Positions 25,606 through 34,750 of a stretch of 64,000 nucleotides of DNA are shown in pieces. The stretch is from positions 8,122,001 through 8,186,000 of the forward strand of contig NZ_CP108458.1 of NCBI RefSeq assembly GCF_036242395.1, read 5' to 3'. The notes under the pieces are model-generated. The model saw nothing but the letters and a program-made list of their open reading frames with translations. It was not told the origin of the DNA and did not search any database. Position numbers and translations under genes: made by a program. The stretch is from Kitasatospora sp. NBC_01266 (GTDB taxonomy: Bacteria > Actinomycetota > Actinomycetes > Streptomycetales > Streptomycetaceae). Each line of letters starts with the position of its first letter. The first letter of the stretch is position 1.

Positions 25606-26404
25606 ACGGGTTCGATCCGCCGGTGGGCCGCGGTGCGTCCAGGGCCAGGGCGCGTGCCGGTCTGCCGCCGACCGGCGGACGGCCGGCGGCGGGCCCGCGC
25701 AGGGTCGCCAGGTACTGCGGGCGGGGGATGGGCACGGCGCCGAGGGTGCGGATGTGCGGGCTGTCCCACTGGACGTCCAGCAGGTGGCCGCCGGCCTCGG
25801 CGAAGCGGGCGGCCAGGTCCGCGATGGCCACCCGGGAGGCGTCGGGGCGGCGGTGGAACATCGAGTCCAGGCTGAGCACCGGGCCCACCCGCACCCCGAA
25901 GGCGCCGCCGATCAGCTCGCCGTCCGCCCACACCTCGGCGCTGTGCGCCGCCCCGCGTTCGTGCAACCGGGCCAGGGCGGTGCGCAGTTCGCCGGTCAGC
26001 CAGTGCCGGTCCCGCCCGTCGGCGCAGCCCGCCAGCACCTCGGGGAAGGCCTGGTCCAGGCTGGTCGACCAGTCGTCCCGGTTGCGCAGCCGACGGGCCA
26101 GCCGGCGCGGCAGCCGGGCCCGGCCGACACCGATCACCAGGCGTGGGTCCGGCGACCACCAGGCCACCCGGTAGGCGGCCTCGGCTTCGCCCAGCAGTGT
26201 GATCCGGCCCGCCGCGACCTGGTCCTCGTAGAGTGCCTCGTTGAGGCAGCGGGCGTACTCGTCGGGCGCGGGTAGCGGAAAGAGGCCGTGGCGGTAGGCG
26301 TCCAGCAGGCCCTCGGCGCTCAGGTCGGCGCAGAACGCGGCGGGCGCGTCGGTCGGCGCCGCGGCGAGGTCCAGTCCCCGCCACCCGCCGGGCGGCCCGC
26401 TCAT
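25598..26404 (-). CDS. Leucyl/phenylalanyl-tRNA transferase homologue in a biosynthetic context
   Basis: 268 residues of the Aat family, which moves Leu/Phe from tRNA to an N-terminal Lys/Arg. Seen: GLFPLP (canonical GxFPM), WWSPDPR, SLDQAF, HSAEVWADGELIGGAFGVRVG, SMFHRRPDASRVAI, LLDVQWDSPHIRTLGA and IPRPQYL. Differences from housekeeping Aat: FFGESMF reads SLDSMFHRR and the N-terminal half is divergent. The ATG overlaps the stop of the NRPS-like gene (ATGA). This tRNA-using enzyme plus an adenylation/reductase protein resembles the two-gene tRNA-dependent peptide system reported in S. lividans 66 (leupeptin-like aldehydes), from memory. It probably adds Leu or Phe to the amino group of the activated residue. 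Confidence 0.82.
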   Translation of the reverse strand: MSGPPGGWRGLDLAAAPTDAPAAFCADLSAEGLLDAYRHGLFPLPAPDEYARCLNEALYEDQVAAGRITLLGEAEAAYRVAWWSPDPRLVIGVGRARLPRRLARRLRNRDDWSTSLDQAFPEVLAGCADGRDRHWLTGELRTALARLHERGAAHSAEVWADGELIGGAFGVRVGPVLSLDSMFHRRPDASRVAIADLAARFAEAGGHLLDVQWDSPHIRTLGAVPIPRPQYLATLRGPAAGRPPVGGRPARALALDAPRPTGGSNPFS

Positions 26405-29400
26405 CGGGACCGCTCCACCGCTGCGGTCGGCGCGCCCAGCCAGCCCTCGGCCCGCAGCGCGCCGAGATAGAGATCGAGCAACGCCTCGTCCACCGGTGGT
26501 AGTTCGATGCCGCTGCCGGCCAGCGCCTGCTCCGCGAGCGAGCGGTCGAAGAGCGGGAAGGTGGGCCGGAAGTACATCTCACTGATCGACTGCCGCGAGC
26601 CGGGCGCGCGGTCGACGAAGAGCGGCAGGAACGCGGCCATCGGATGGGTCGGGTGACCGGCGGCGAACCGCACCAGGGCCCGGACCCAGTCCTGGTAGGG
26701 GAGTTCCTCCACCGGGTAGCCGTGCGCCCGCAGCCGTTCGGCGAGCACGGCCAGCGGCACCGGGCGCGGGCTGGTCAGGTGGTAGACGTCCCCGGCGGCC
26801 CGGGCGTGCGCGGCCAGGTGGGCGAAGGCCTGGCTGAACCGGTCGGCCGGCACGAAGTCGAGCAGCAGCTGCACGTCGGGGCAACTCCCGGTATCCGCGA
26901 TGTACTTGACCAGGGCGCAGAGCTCGGTGCCAGTGTTGAGCACGCCGTTGGCCAGCGAACCGGTCACGTCGTTGGTGCGCACGATGGTGACCGGCAGCCC
27001 GGCCGCGGCGGCCTGCTGCAGCATGGACTCGGCCACCCACTTGCTCTCCACGTAGCCCACGCCCAGGCGGTCGGCGTGGTCCAGCGGGGTGCGCTCGTCG
27101 ACCTCGGCCACGCCGGCCGCACCGAAGCCGGCCAGCACCGCGAGGCTGGAGAGGTAGTGCACCGGGATCCCGCGGTGCCGACCGGCCAGCCGGATCACCT
27201 CGCGGGTCGCCGCCACGTTGGCCGCGTGCAGGTGGCGGTACGGGTAGATGAAGTTGACCTGGCCGCCCAGGTGGTGGATCGCGTCCAGCGAGCCGGACAG
27301 CTCCTCGAACCGCTGCTCCGTCAGCCCGAGCAGCGGTTCGGCGAGATCGCCGACCAGCGGGCGGACCCGGTCCGAGGCCAGGTCCTGGCGCAGGAAGCGC
27401 TGCTGCGCGGCGCGGATCCGCTCCCGCGCGTGCTCCTCGTCGGGCGCCCGGACCAGGCAGTGGATCACCGCGTCGGTGGTGGTCAGCAGGGTGTCGAGCA
27501 GGTGGCTGCCGCAGAAGCCGGTGGCGCCGGTGAGCAGCAGCCGGGCCGGGCGGTCGCGGCGCGGCAGCGGACGCCCGGTGGTGCGGATCGGAACGTCACC
27601 GGGCCGGGCGTCGGCCACCAGGTCCAACTCGCCGGCGGCCTGGTCGCCCCCGGCGCGTGCGGTGAGGATCGCGGTGGCGAACGCCCGCAGGGTGGCGTCG
27701 TGCAGCAGCGCGCGGGTCAGGAAGCGGATCCAGCCGACCTCGATGCCGAACATGATCCGGGCCCGTGCCAGCATCTCCATCAGCAGCAGGGAGTTGCCGC
27801 CCAGCTCGAAGAAGTCGTCGCCGTCGCCGACCTGTTCGACACCGAGCACCTGGCACCAGAGCTGCGCCGCCCCGTCGCGGGTCGCCGCCAGGTGCGCCGC
27901 GCCATCGGCTGCCGCTCCCCTCGGGGCCGCGCCGTCGGCCGCCGCGCTGCCGTCCGCCGCTGGCACCACCTCGATTCGGCGTCGCAACTGCGGCTCGGTG
28001 CTTGGCAGTTGCCTGCGGTCGATCTTGCCGGCCGGGGTCAGCGGCATCCGGTCGAGCAGCACGTAGTCGGCCGGGACCATGAACGGCGGCAGCCGCTGCG
28101 CGAGGAAGCGGCGCAGCTCGGCCCGACGTGCGCCGGCGTCCGACTCGTGACGGTCGGTCAGCGTGTAGAAGGCGGTCAGGGTCCGGTCGCCGTCGTCGTT
28201 GCGGTCCGCGCAGACCCGCACCAGCCGCACCGCCGGGTGGGTGGCCAGCACGGACTCGACCTCGACCGGGTCGACCCGGAAGCCGCGTACCTTCACCTGG
28301 TCGTCGAAGCGGCCGGCCAGCTCCAGCATGCCGTCCGCCCGCCACCGCCCGGCGTCCCCGGTGCGGTACATCCGCCCCCAGCCCGCGGCCGGGGGCGCCC
28401 CCACGCCGGGGTCGTCCGCGTACGGGTCGGGCAGGAAGCGCTCGGCGGTGAGCGCGGGGTGCCGCCAGTACCCGAGGGCGAGCCCCGGCCCGGCGAGGTG
28501 GAGTTCGCCCCGTTCGCCGGGGCGCACCGGGCGCAGCTCCGGATCCAGCAGGTGCACCCGGCTGCCCGGCAGCGGGTCGCCGATCGGGACCGGCGCGGTG
28601 ACCGCGGCACCGGCCAGCAGTTCGGGGGTGATGTCGCACAGGGTGGAGGTGACGGCGGCCTCGGTGACCCCGTAGGCCTGCACCAGCCGGGTGGCGGGCA
28701 GCCGGCGCAGGCAGGTGCGGCAGTCCTCGCTGTGCACCGTGTCCCCGCCGACGATCAGTAACCGCAGGTCGGACGGGGTGGGCTGGTGGTCCCGGAGCAG
28801 GCCCAGGAGCTGGTGCCAGTAGGCGGGAGTCAGGTCGGCGACGGTCAGCCGCAGGCGCGGCAGCCGGTCCAGCAGCTCGGTGGGCGCCCAGCCGCCGGGG
28901 CCGCCCATGACCAGGGTGGCGCCGCTGAGCAGCGTCGCGAAGACCTGCTCCAGGGCGGTGTCGAAGCCCAGCGCGGCCAGTTGCAGCACCCGGTCGGCGG
29001 GAGTGAGCCGGTAGGCCCGGTTGACCCCGCCGAGGGTGAAGACCAGCGCGCCGTGGGTCACCAGCACGCCCTTGGGCGCTCCGGTGGTCCCGGAGGTGTA
29101 GATCAGATAGGCGGGATCGCCCGCCAGCGCGCGCTCGGTGGGCCCGGGGAGCCGCTCCGGGTACGGCAGCCCGGCCTGCGCGCCGCGCCGCTCGCGGTAC
29201 TCCTCCACCAGCACCAGCTCGGGCGGGTGGCCGGCGAAGCGCCGGCGCCCGCCGTGGGCGGTGATCAGCAGCTCGGCTCCGCTGTCCGCCACCAGTTGGG
29301 CGAGCCGGCGGTCGGGGTGGCCCGGGTCGAGCGGCAGCAGGGTGGCGCCGGACTTGAGCACCGCGAGCATCGCCACCACCAGGTCCAGGCCCCGCGGCAG

Positions 29401-29784
29401 ACAGACCGGCAGCACCCTTCCCACCCGCGCGCCCCTGGCCCGCAGCGCACGGGCCAGCCGGTCGCTGCGTTCGTCCAGTTCGCGGTAGCTGAGCCGGCCC
29501 TCCTCGGCCAGCACGGCGAGCGCCGCCGGTGCCCGTGCGGCCCGGTTCCGGAACAGGCCCGGCACGGTGTCGCCGCCGGCCCGCCGGCCCGCCGCCGTGG
29601 TCAGCCCGCTCCAGCACCGCTCGATCTCCGCCAGGCACTCCTGCCGGGAATTCGCGGTGAATCGGCACCGCCAGCCGACCGGGACCGGGAATTCGGCCGG
29701 CCAGATCGCGTACTGTCCTACCGCATTGCACAGAACGGAGTGGCGGGCTCCCGGGCCCGCTGCGGTGTCGATCGATTCGTCCAC
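26401..29784 (-). CDS. MbtH-adenylation-carrier-thioester reductase protein (NRPS-like)
   Basis: 1127 residues. An MbtH-like domain is fused at the N-terminus (about 15-65: VGQYAIWP, PVGWR, CLAEIERCW). The A domain (about 75-600) has LIYTSGTTGAPKG, GFDTALEQVF, AYGVTE, YRTGDAGRW and LTPAGKIDRR. The carrier domain (about 650-715) has the phosphopantetheine site FFELGGNSLLLM. The C-terminal NAD(P)H thioester reductase (about 745-1127) has LLTGATGFCGSHLLDTLL and YVESK. A hand alignment to PheA gives pocket residues D-T-E-D-I-G-A-V-T, and two acidic positions suggest a basic substrate such as Arg, Lys or ornithine. There is no condensation domain; the coupled Aat homologue may form the peptide bond and the reductase release an aldehyde. 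GTG start with GAGG upstream. Confidence 0.9.
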   Translation of the reverse strand: MDESIDTAAGPGARHSVLCNAVGQYAIWPAEFPVPVGWRCRFTANSRQECLAEIERCWSGLTTAAGRRAGGDTVPGLFRNRAARAPAALAVLAEEGRLSYRELDERSDRLARALRARGARVGRVLPVCLPRGLDLVVAMLAVLKSGATLLPLDPGHPDRRLAQLVADSGAELLITAHGGRRRFAGHPPELVLVEEYRERRGAQAGLPYPERLPGPTERALAGDPAYLIYTSGTTGAPKGVLVTHGALVFTLGGVNRAYRLTPADRVLQLAALGFDTALEQVFATLLSGATLVMGGPGGWAPTELLDRLPRLRLTVADLTPAYWHQLLGLLRDHQPTPSDLRLLIVGGDTVHSEDCRTCLRRLPATRLVQAYGVTEAAVTSTLCDITPELLAGAAVTAPVPIGDPLPGSRVHLLDPELRPVRPGERGELHLAGPGLALGYWRHPALTAERFLPDPYADDPGVGAPPAAGWGRMYRTGDAGRWRADGMLELAGRFDDQVKVRGFRVDPVEVESVLATHPAVRLVRVCADRNDDGDRTLTAFYTLTDRHESDAGARRAELRRFLAQRLPPFMVPADYVLLDRMPLTPAGKIDRRQLPSTEPQLRRRIEVVPAADGSAAADGAAPRGAAADGAAHLAATRDGAAQLWCQVLGVEQVGDGDDFFELGGNSLLLMEMLARARIMFGIEVGWIRFLTRALLHDATLRAFATAILTARAGGDQAAGELDLVADARPGDVPIRTTGRPLPRRDRPARLLLTGATGFCGSHLLDTLLTTTDAVIHCLVRAPDEEHARERIRAAQQRFLRQDLASDRVRPLVGDLAEPLLGLTEQRFEELSGSLDAIHHLGGQVNFIYPYRHLHAANVAATREVIRLAGRHRGIPVHYLSSLAVLAGFGAAGVAEVDERTPLDHADRLGVGYVESKWVAESMLQQAAAAGLPVTIVRTNDVTGSLANGVLNTGTELCALVKYIADTGSCPDVQLLLDFVPADRFSQAFAHLAAHARAAGDVYHLTSPRPVPLAVLAERLRAHGYPVEELPYQDWVRALVRFAAGHPTHPMAAFLPLFVDRAPGSRQSISEMYFRPTFPLFDRSLAEQALAGSGIELPPVDEALLDLYLGALRAEGWLGAPTAAVERSR

Positions 29785-30147
29785 GGCTCGAACCTCAAGG
29801 GGGCCGGAATCGCGCGGGGTCCCGGCACCAGGTCACGGTAGGACCGGACGCACCGCTGTCCCTCCCGACTATACTCACAGGGATGGCACTTGGTGACCGG
29901 TCCGGCCTGTGCGCCGATCAATCGCCCCGGCCCACCGGTGTCCCAGCCAGCCGCCGGTCCGCCGTTTCCCAACCGTGGCGGATCTGCCGACGACACCCTG
30001 TCAATTTCCCTTTCCCGGCCGGGTGCCCCGCTTTCGTAACAATTTTTCCGACAGGTCCAGCAGGTATTCCGAACGGTTTTCCAGCCGCCTCGGGACACGT
30101 ATTCCGACCGGGACGCATCATCCGGATCCGCTGGGGAGGTAGTGCTC
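29785..30147. promoter_or_regulatory. Divergent intergenic region
   Basis: A 363-nt gap between the NRPS-like gene and the GGDEF-EAL gene, less GC-rich than its surroundings around 29990-30110. A -10-like ACTATACT lies at 29868-29875 (readable in both directions, TATACT or TATAGT), without a convincing -35 box. No small gene or strong hairpin was seen. Confidence 0.35.
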
Positions 30148-33100
30148 TTGACACGTCAGCGACAGCGGCTGATGGCCGGCTACCTGACCTGGATGGTGGT
30201 CTGTACCGGCATCTACTACGCGTATCCGGGCCAGCGGATCATCTGGTGGACGGGCATCGGGCTGGGCGGTGTGACCGCCATCGTGATCGGGGTCCGGCTC
30301 AACCGGCCCGCGCACCCGGTGCCGTGGCTGCTGCTGGCGGCGGCCAACCTGAGCTTCACCGCCGGCGAGGTCGTCCAGGTCATCCAGACCCAGTTCCTGC
30401 ACCTGAACAACCCCTTCCCGTCGGTGGCCGACGGCTTCTACCTGGCCGAGTACCTGCTGTACGCGGCCGGTGTCTGGGGCTTCATCCGCTGGCGCACCGC
30501 CCACCAGGACCGCGCCAGCCTGATCGACGCGCTGACCCTGACGGTGGGCCTGGGCCTGCTGTCCTGGATCTACCTGATCCTGCCCTACGTGCACACCCCG
30601 GACCTGACCTGGGTGCAGAAGGCCGTCTCGATCGCCTATCCGCTGGGCGACATCCTGATCCTGGCGATGCTGGTACGCCTGCTGGTGCCGCGCGGCGGCA
30701 ACAGCCCCGCGCTGCTGCTGCTCACCGCCGGCACCGTCGGCCTGCTGGTCTCCGACGTGCTCTACGGCCTGATCCAGCTGCACGGCACCTGGCGCATCGG
30801 CACCCCGGTGGACCTCGGCTGGGCCGCCTTCTACTGCGCCTGGGGCGCCGCGGCGCTGCACCCCTCGATGGTCGAACTGACCCGCCCGGTCCCCACCCAG
30901 CAGTCCGACATCACCGCCGGACGCCTGGCCCTGCTCACCCTGGCCTCGCTGATCGCGCCGGGGATCCTGCTGGTGGAGGCCTCGCACGGGGTGACCAGCC
31001 ACGCCGCGGTGATCGGCGGCTGCTCCGCCGTGCTCTTCCTGCTGGTGCTCTCCCGGCTGGCCGGCATCGTGCTGGTGCACCGCCAGGCGCTGGCCCGCGA
31101 ACGGGCGCTGCGCGAGGCCGGCGCCGCGCTCACCGCCGCGGTGAGCGTCGACGAGGTGGTCAACGCCGTGCAGGCCGCGATCGCGCGGCTGATGCCCCGC
31201 GAGGACGGCCACCAGGCGCTGCTGGCGGTCAGCGAGGACGGGTCCCTGAGGGTGCGCCGGGCCAGGCGCGGCAACGGCGGCTGCCCCGGGATCGACCAGC
31301 CCGACCAGGTGCTCGCACTGGCGGCGGTCACCGAGACCCGGCTGCTGGACACCGGCGAACTCGGGCCCGCGCTGGCCGCCGGACTCGGCGCCATGCCCCG
31401 GATCCTGGTCTGCCCGCTGGCCCTGGAGGAGCGCCCGATGGGCGACCCGCTGGTCGGCGCGCTGGTGGTCACCGGCACCGAGCAGGAACTGACCGCTTTA
31501 TGGGACTCGCTGGAGATCGTGGCGGCCCAGTCCGCACTGGCCGTGGAGCGGGTGATGCTCAGCCAGGAGGTCGCCCAGCGCAACAGCGAGGCCTACTTCC
31601 GGACCCTGGTGCAGAACGCCTCCGACGTGATCCTGATCCTCACCGCCGACGACACCATCCGCTACGCCAGCTCCTCGGCCGAGCGGGTCCTCGGCAACCC
31701 GCGCCTGGACGGCACCTTGCTGACCGACCTGGTACCCACCGAGGACAGCCGGATGGTCGGCCAGGCGCTGACCCGGATGCGCTCGCGGGAGAGCGCCGAG
31801 CAGCGCGAGCACTGGCGGCTGCTGCGGCAGGACCACACCCCCATCGAGGTCGAGGTCCGCTGCAACGACCTGCGCGCCGACCCCACCGTCGGCGGCCTGG
31901 TGCTCACCCTGCGTGATGTCACCGAGCAGCGCCAGATGGAGCGCGAGCTCACCCACCGGGCCTTCCACGACTCGCTGACCGGCCTGGCCAACCGGGTGCT
32001 CTTCCAGGACCGGGTGGGCCACGCGCTCTCCCGCAGCGAGCGCGGCGGCACGGTCACCGGTGTGCTCTTCCTGGACCTGGACGACTTCAAGGTGGTCAAC
32101 GACACCCAGGGGCACGCGATCGGCGACGAACTGCTGGTCGCGGTGTCGCTGCGGGTCTCCACCGTGCTGCGCACCTCGGACACCGCCGCCCGGCTGGGCG
32201 GCGACGAGTTCGCCGTCCTGGTCGAGGACGCGCTGCGGCCGGCCGACATCGAGGCACTCGCCGACAGCGTGCTGGGCGCGCTCGCCGAGCCGTTCCGGCT
32301 GAGCTCGGGCGCGGTGCGGATCGGCGCCAGCATCGGGGTCGCCAGCACCGAGGACAGCGTGGACGCCGCCGAGCTGCTCACCCACGCCGACCTCGCGCTC
32401 TACGCGGCCAAGGCGGCCGGCAAGCGGCAGTGGCGCCGCTACCAGCCGGCTCTGCAGGCGGGCCTGATCGAGCGGCACGAGATGGGCGAGCACCTCGACA
32501 CGGCGATCGCCCACTGGGCGTTCGCGGTGCACTACCAGCCGATCGTCGACCTGCCCACCGGCGACCTGGTGGCCTTCGAGGCACTGGTCCGCTGGCCGCA
32601 CGACCAGCGCGGCCTGGTGCTGCCGGACGAGTTCATCCCGGTGGCCGAGGAGAGCGGGCAGATCGTCCAGCTCGGCGCCTGGGTGCTGGAGCAGGCCGTC
32701 GCCGACACCGCGCGCTGGCAGGCGCAGAGCGACGCCCGCCGGCGGGCCTCGGGCAGACCCGGGCTGCGGGTCAACGTCAACGTCTCGGCCCGCCAGTTCC
32801 GCGACGCCGGGTTCGTGGACGTGGTCCGCGAGGCCATCCGCAGCTCCGGGCTCGCGCCGGGCTCGCTGATCCTGGAGCTGACCGAGAGCGTGCTGATGCG
32901 CCGCGACGAACGGGTGCGGGCCGACATGCAGGCGCTCGCCGAGCTCGGGGTCGGGATCGCCATCGACGACTTCGGCACCGGCTACTCCTCGTTGAGCTAT
33001 CTGCGCGAGTTCCCGATCTCCATCCTGAAGATCGACAAGTCGTTCATCGACGGCCTGGCGCTCTCCGAGCAGCAGTACGCGCTGGTCGAGGGCATCACCC

Positions 33101-33330
33101 GGATCGCCGACACGCTCAGCGTCCAGGTCATCGCCGAGGGCATCGAGAACGCCGCCCAGCGCGACCTGCTCACCTCGATGGGCTGCCCGCTCGGCCAGGG
33201 CTACCTCTTCGCCCGCGCCCTGACGGCCGACCACGCCGGCGCGCTGGTGCACGGCGACGCCGGCCTGGCCGGCCTGCAGAGCCGGCGCGGCCGCCCGGAG
33301 CTGGCACCGGTGCCGATCACGCCGCCGTGA
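30148..33330 (+). CDS. Membrane-bound PAS-GGDEF-EAL cyclic-di-GMP protein
   Basis: 1060 residues. About eight to nine N-terminal membrane segments (1-320), a GAF-like region (about 330-470), a PAS domain (about 480-600: NSEAYFRTLVQNASDVILIL), a GGDEF domain (about 610-770: FHDSLTGLANRVLF, LDLDDFKVVND, LGGDEFAVL) and an EAL domain (about 785-1040: FEALVRW, NVSARQF, LELTESVLM, IDDFGTGYSSLSYL, AEGIE). The GGDEF signature and the EAL metal residues are intact, so both synthesis and breakdown of c-di-GMP are possible. This is the layout of conserved Streptomyces developmental c-di-GMP enzymes of the Cdg/Rmd group. TTG at 30148 is preferred because GGGGAGG sits 8 nt upstream; GTG at 30142 is too close to it. 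Confidence 0.9.
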   Translation: MTRQRQRLMAGYLTWMVVCTGIYYAYPGQRIIWWTGIGLGGVTAIVIGVRLNRPAHPVPWLLLAAANLSFTAGEVVQVIQTQFLHLNNPFPSVADGFYLAEYLLYAAGVWGFIRWRTAHQDRASLIDALTLTVGLGLLSWIYLILPYVHTPDLTWVQKAVSIAYPLGDILILAMLVRLLVPRGGNSPALLLLTAGTVGLLVSDVLYGLIQLHGTWRIGTPVDLGWAAFYCAWGAAALHPSMVELTRPVPTQQSDITAGRLALLTLASLIAPGILLVEASHGVTSHAAVIGGCSAVLFLLVLSRLAGIVLVHRQALARERALREAGAALTAAVSVDEVVNAVQAAIARLMPREDGHQALLAVSEDGSLRVRRARRGNGGCPGIDQPDQVLALAAVTETRLLDTGELGPALAAGLGAMPRILVCPLALEERPMGDPLVGALVVTGTEQELTALWDSLEIVAAQSALAVERVMLSQEVAQRNSEAYFRTLVQNASDVILILTADDTIRYASSSAERVLGNPRLDGTLLTDLVPTEDSRMVGQALTRMRSRESAEQREHWRLLRQDHTPIEVEVRCNDLRADPTVGGLVLTLRDVTEQRQMERELTHRAFHDSLTGLANRVLFQDRVGHALSRSERGGTVTGVLFLDLDDFKVVNDTQGHAIGDELLVAVSLRVSTVLRTSDTAARLGGDEFAVLVEDALRPADIEALADSVLGALAEPFRLSSGAVRIGASIGVASTEDSVDAAELLTHADLALYAAKAAGKRQWRRYQPALQAGLIERHEMGEHLDTAIAHWAFAVHYQPIVDLPTGDLVAFEALVRWPHDQRGLVLPDEFIPVAEESGQIVQLGAWVLEQAVADTARWQAQSDARRRASGRPGLRVNVNVSARQFRDAGFVDVVREAIRSSGLAPGSLILELTESVLMRRDERVRADMQALAELGVGIAIDDFGTGYSSLSYLREFPISILKIDKSFIDGLALSEQQYALVEGITRIADTLSVQVIAEGIENAAQRDLLTSMGCPLGQGYLFARALTADHAGALVHGDAGLAGLQSRRGRPELAPVPITPP

Positions 33331-33360
33331 TGCGGGGGAGCGGGCCGCCGGTCCGGGCCC

Positions 33361-33390
33361 CGCTCACAGGTCGGCCCGCTCACAGGTCGG
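33361..33390. repeat. 14-bp direct repeat at a convergent gene end
   Basis: CGCTCACAGGTCGG occurs at 33361-33374 and again at 33377-33390; the second copy contains the stop codon of the flavoprotein gene. An imperfect hairpin (GAGCGGG 33338-33344 with CCCGCTC 33359-33365) nearby may serve as a shared terminator. Confidence 0.5.
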
Positions 33391-34603
33391 TGAGCGGCAC
33401 GTCCGGGTCGGCCAGCCTGGCCGGGTCCACCGCCCGCTTGGCGCGGACCAGCTCGCGGATCGGGTCGGTGACGTCCCAGACGTTGACGTTCATCCCGGCC
33501 AGCACCCGGTCGCCGGCCGTCCAGAAGGCGATGAACTCGCGCCCCGGCACGTCACCCCGGCAGATCACCCGGTCGTAGCCGCCGGGCTCGACGTAGCCGG
33601 TGTACTCCATGCCCAGGTCGTACTGGTCGGTGAAGAAGTACGGGACCCGGTCGTAGGCGACGTCCTGACCGAGCATCGCCCGGGCGGCGGTGCGCGGCTG
33701 GTGGACGGCGTTGGCCCAGTGCTCCACCCGGATCGGGCGGTCGAACAGCGGGTGGTGGGCGCTGGCCACGTCGCCGGCCGCGAAGATGTCGGGGTCCGAG
33801 CTGCGCAGGCGCTGGTCGGTGGTGATGCCGTCGGCCACCGTCAGGCCCGCCTGCTCGGCCAGCGCGGTGCTCGGGCGGATGCCGATGCCGACCAGCACCG
33901 CCTCGGCCGGCACCACGGAGCCGTCGGCCAGCCGGACCCCCGTCACCGCGCCGTCCGCGCCCAGGATCTCGGTCACCTGGGCGTTGAACCGGAACTCCAC
34001 GCCGTGCTCCTGGTGCAGCCCGGCGAAGACCTCGGCCATCTCCCGGCCGAGCACCCGCAGCAGCGGCAGTTCGAGCGACTCCAGCACGGTGACCTCGACC
34101 CCGGCCGCCCGGGCGGCGGCGGTCACCTCCAGGCCGATCCAGCCCGCCCCGATCACCGCGATCCGCCGGGCGGAGCGGAAGAGCGTCCGCAGCCGGTCGC
34201 TGTCCGCGACCCGCCGCAGGTAGTGCACCCCCGCCAGGCCGGCCCCCGGTACCGGCAGCTTGCGCGGGGAGGCGCCGGTGGTGAGCAGCAGCCTGGCGTA
34301 GTCGAGCGTGCTGCCGTCGGCCAGGGTGAGCCGGTGGGCGGCCGGGTCCAGGCTGGTGACGGCGGTGCCCAGGCGCAGGTCGATCCGCTGCTCCTGGTAC
34401 CACTCGGCGGGGTGCACGTAGATCTTCTCCCGCGGGTCCTTGCCGAGCAGGTAGCCCTTCGACAGCGGTGGCCGCTCGTAAGGGAGTTCGTCCTCCTCGC
34501 CGATCAGCACCAGCGGACCCTGGTACCCCTCCTCACGCAGGGTCCGGGCCGCCTGGGCTCCGGCCAGGCCGGCTCCGACGATGACGTGGGCGGTGGCGTC
34601 CAT
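33380..34603 (-). CDS. FAD-dependent NAD(P)H oxidoreductase (ferredoxin reductase-like)
   Basis: 407 residues of the pyridine nucleotide-disulfide reductase fold. FAD site HVIVGAGLAGAQAARTLRE at the N-terminus; LPYERPPLSKGYL; NAD(P) site RIAVIGAGWIGLEVTAAAR (about 146-165); second FAD motif DIFAAGDVA (about 275); and a C-terminal reductase domain (EHWANAVHQP). This matches the rubredoxin/ferredoxin reductase family that feeds electrons to P450s or dioxygenases. AAGGAGCGAGC precedes the ATG. No ferredoxin gene is adjacent; it could support the P450 at 7.0-8.3 kb, but this is only a possibility. A 147-nt gap separates it from the phosphoesterase gene upstream. Confidence 0.88.
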   Translation of the reverse strand: MDATAHVIVGAGLAGAQAARTLREEGYQGPLVLIGEEDELPYERPPLSKGYLLGKDPREKIYVHPAEWYQEQRIDLRLGTAVTSLDPAAHRLTLADGSTLDYARLLLTTGASPRKLPVPGAGLAGVHYLRRVADSDRLRTLFRSARRIAVIGAGWIGLEVTAAARAAGVEVTVLESLELPLLRVLGREMAEVFAGLHQEHGVEFRFNAQVTEILGADGAVTGVRLADGSVVPAEAVLVGIGIRPSTALAEQAGLTVADGITTDQRLRSSDPDIFAAGDVASAHHPLFDRPIRVEHWANAVHQPRTAARAMLGQDVAYDRVPYFFTDQYDLGMEYTGYVEPGGYDRVICRGDVPGREFIAFWTAGDRVLAGMNVNVWDVTDPIRELVRAKRAVDPARLADPDVPLTDL

Positions 34604-34750
34604 GCTCGCTCCTTGCTGCCGATCGGGAGGCGCCCGGCGGGCGCTCGGTGCACGCGGTCTCCGGTGCGTCCATCACAGCGGGTCCGAGCCGGGCCGACGT
34701 GTCCCGACACGCGAGCGCCGCCCGATCGGGAGCCGACAGGCGGCCGGGAG

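Noticed and set aside
29868-29875. Definite promoter for the GGDEF-EAL or NRPS-like gene
   Set aside because: The -10-like box fits either strand but no -35 box with correct spacing is seen, so it is listed only as a possible element.
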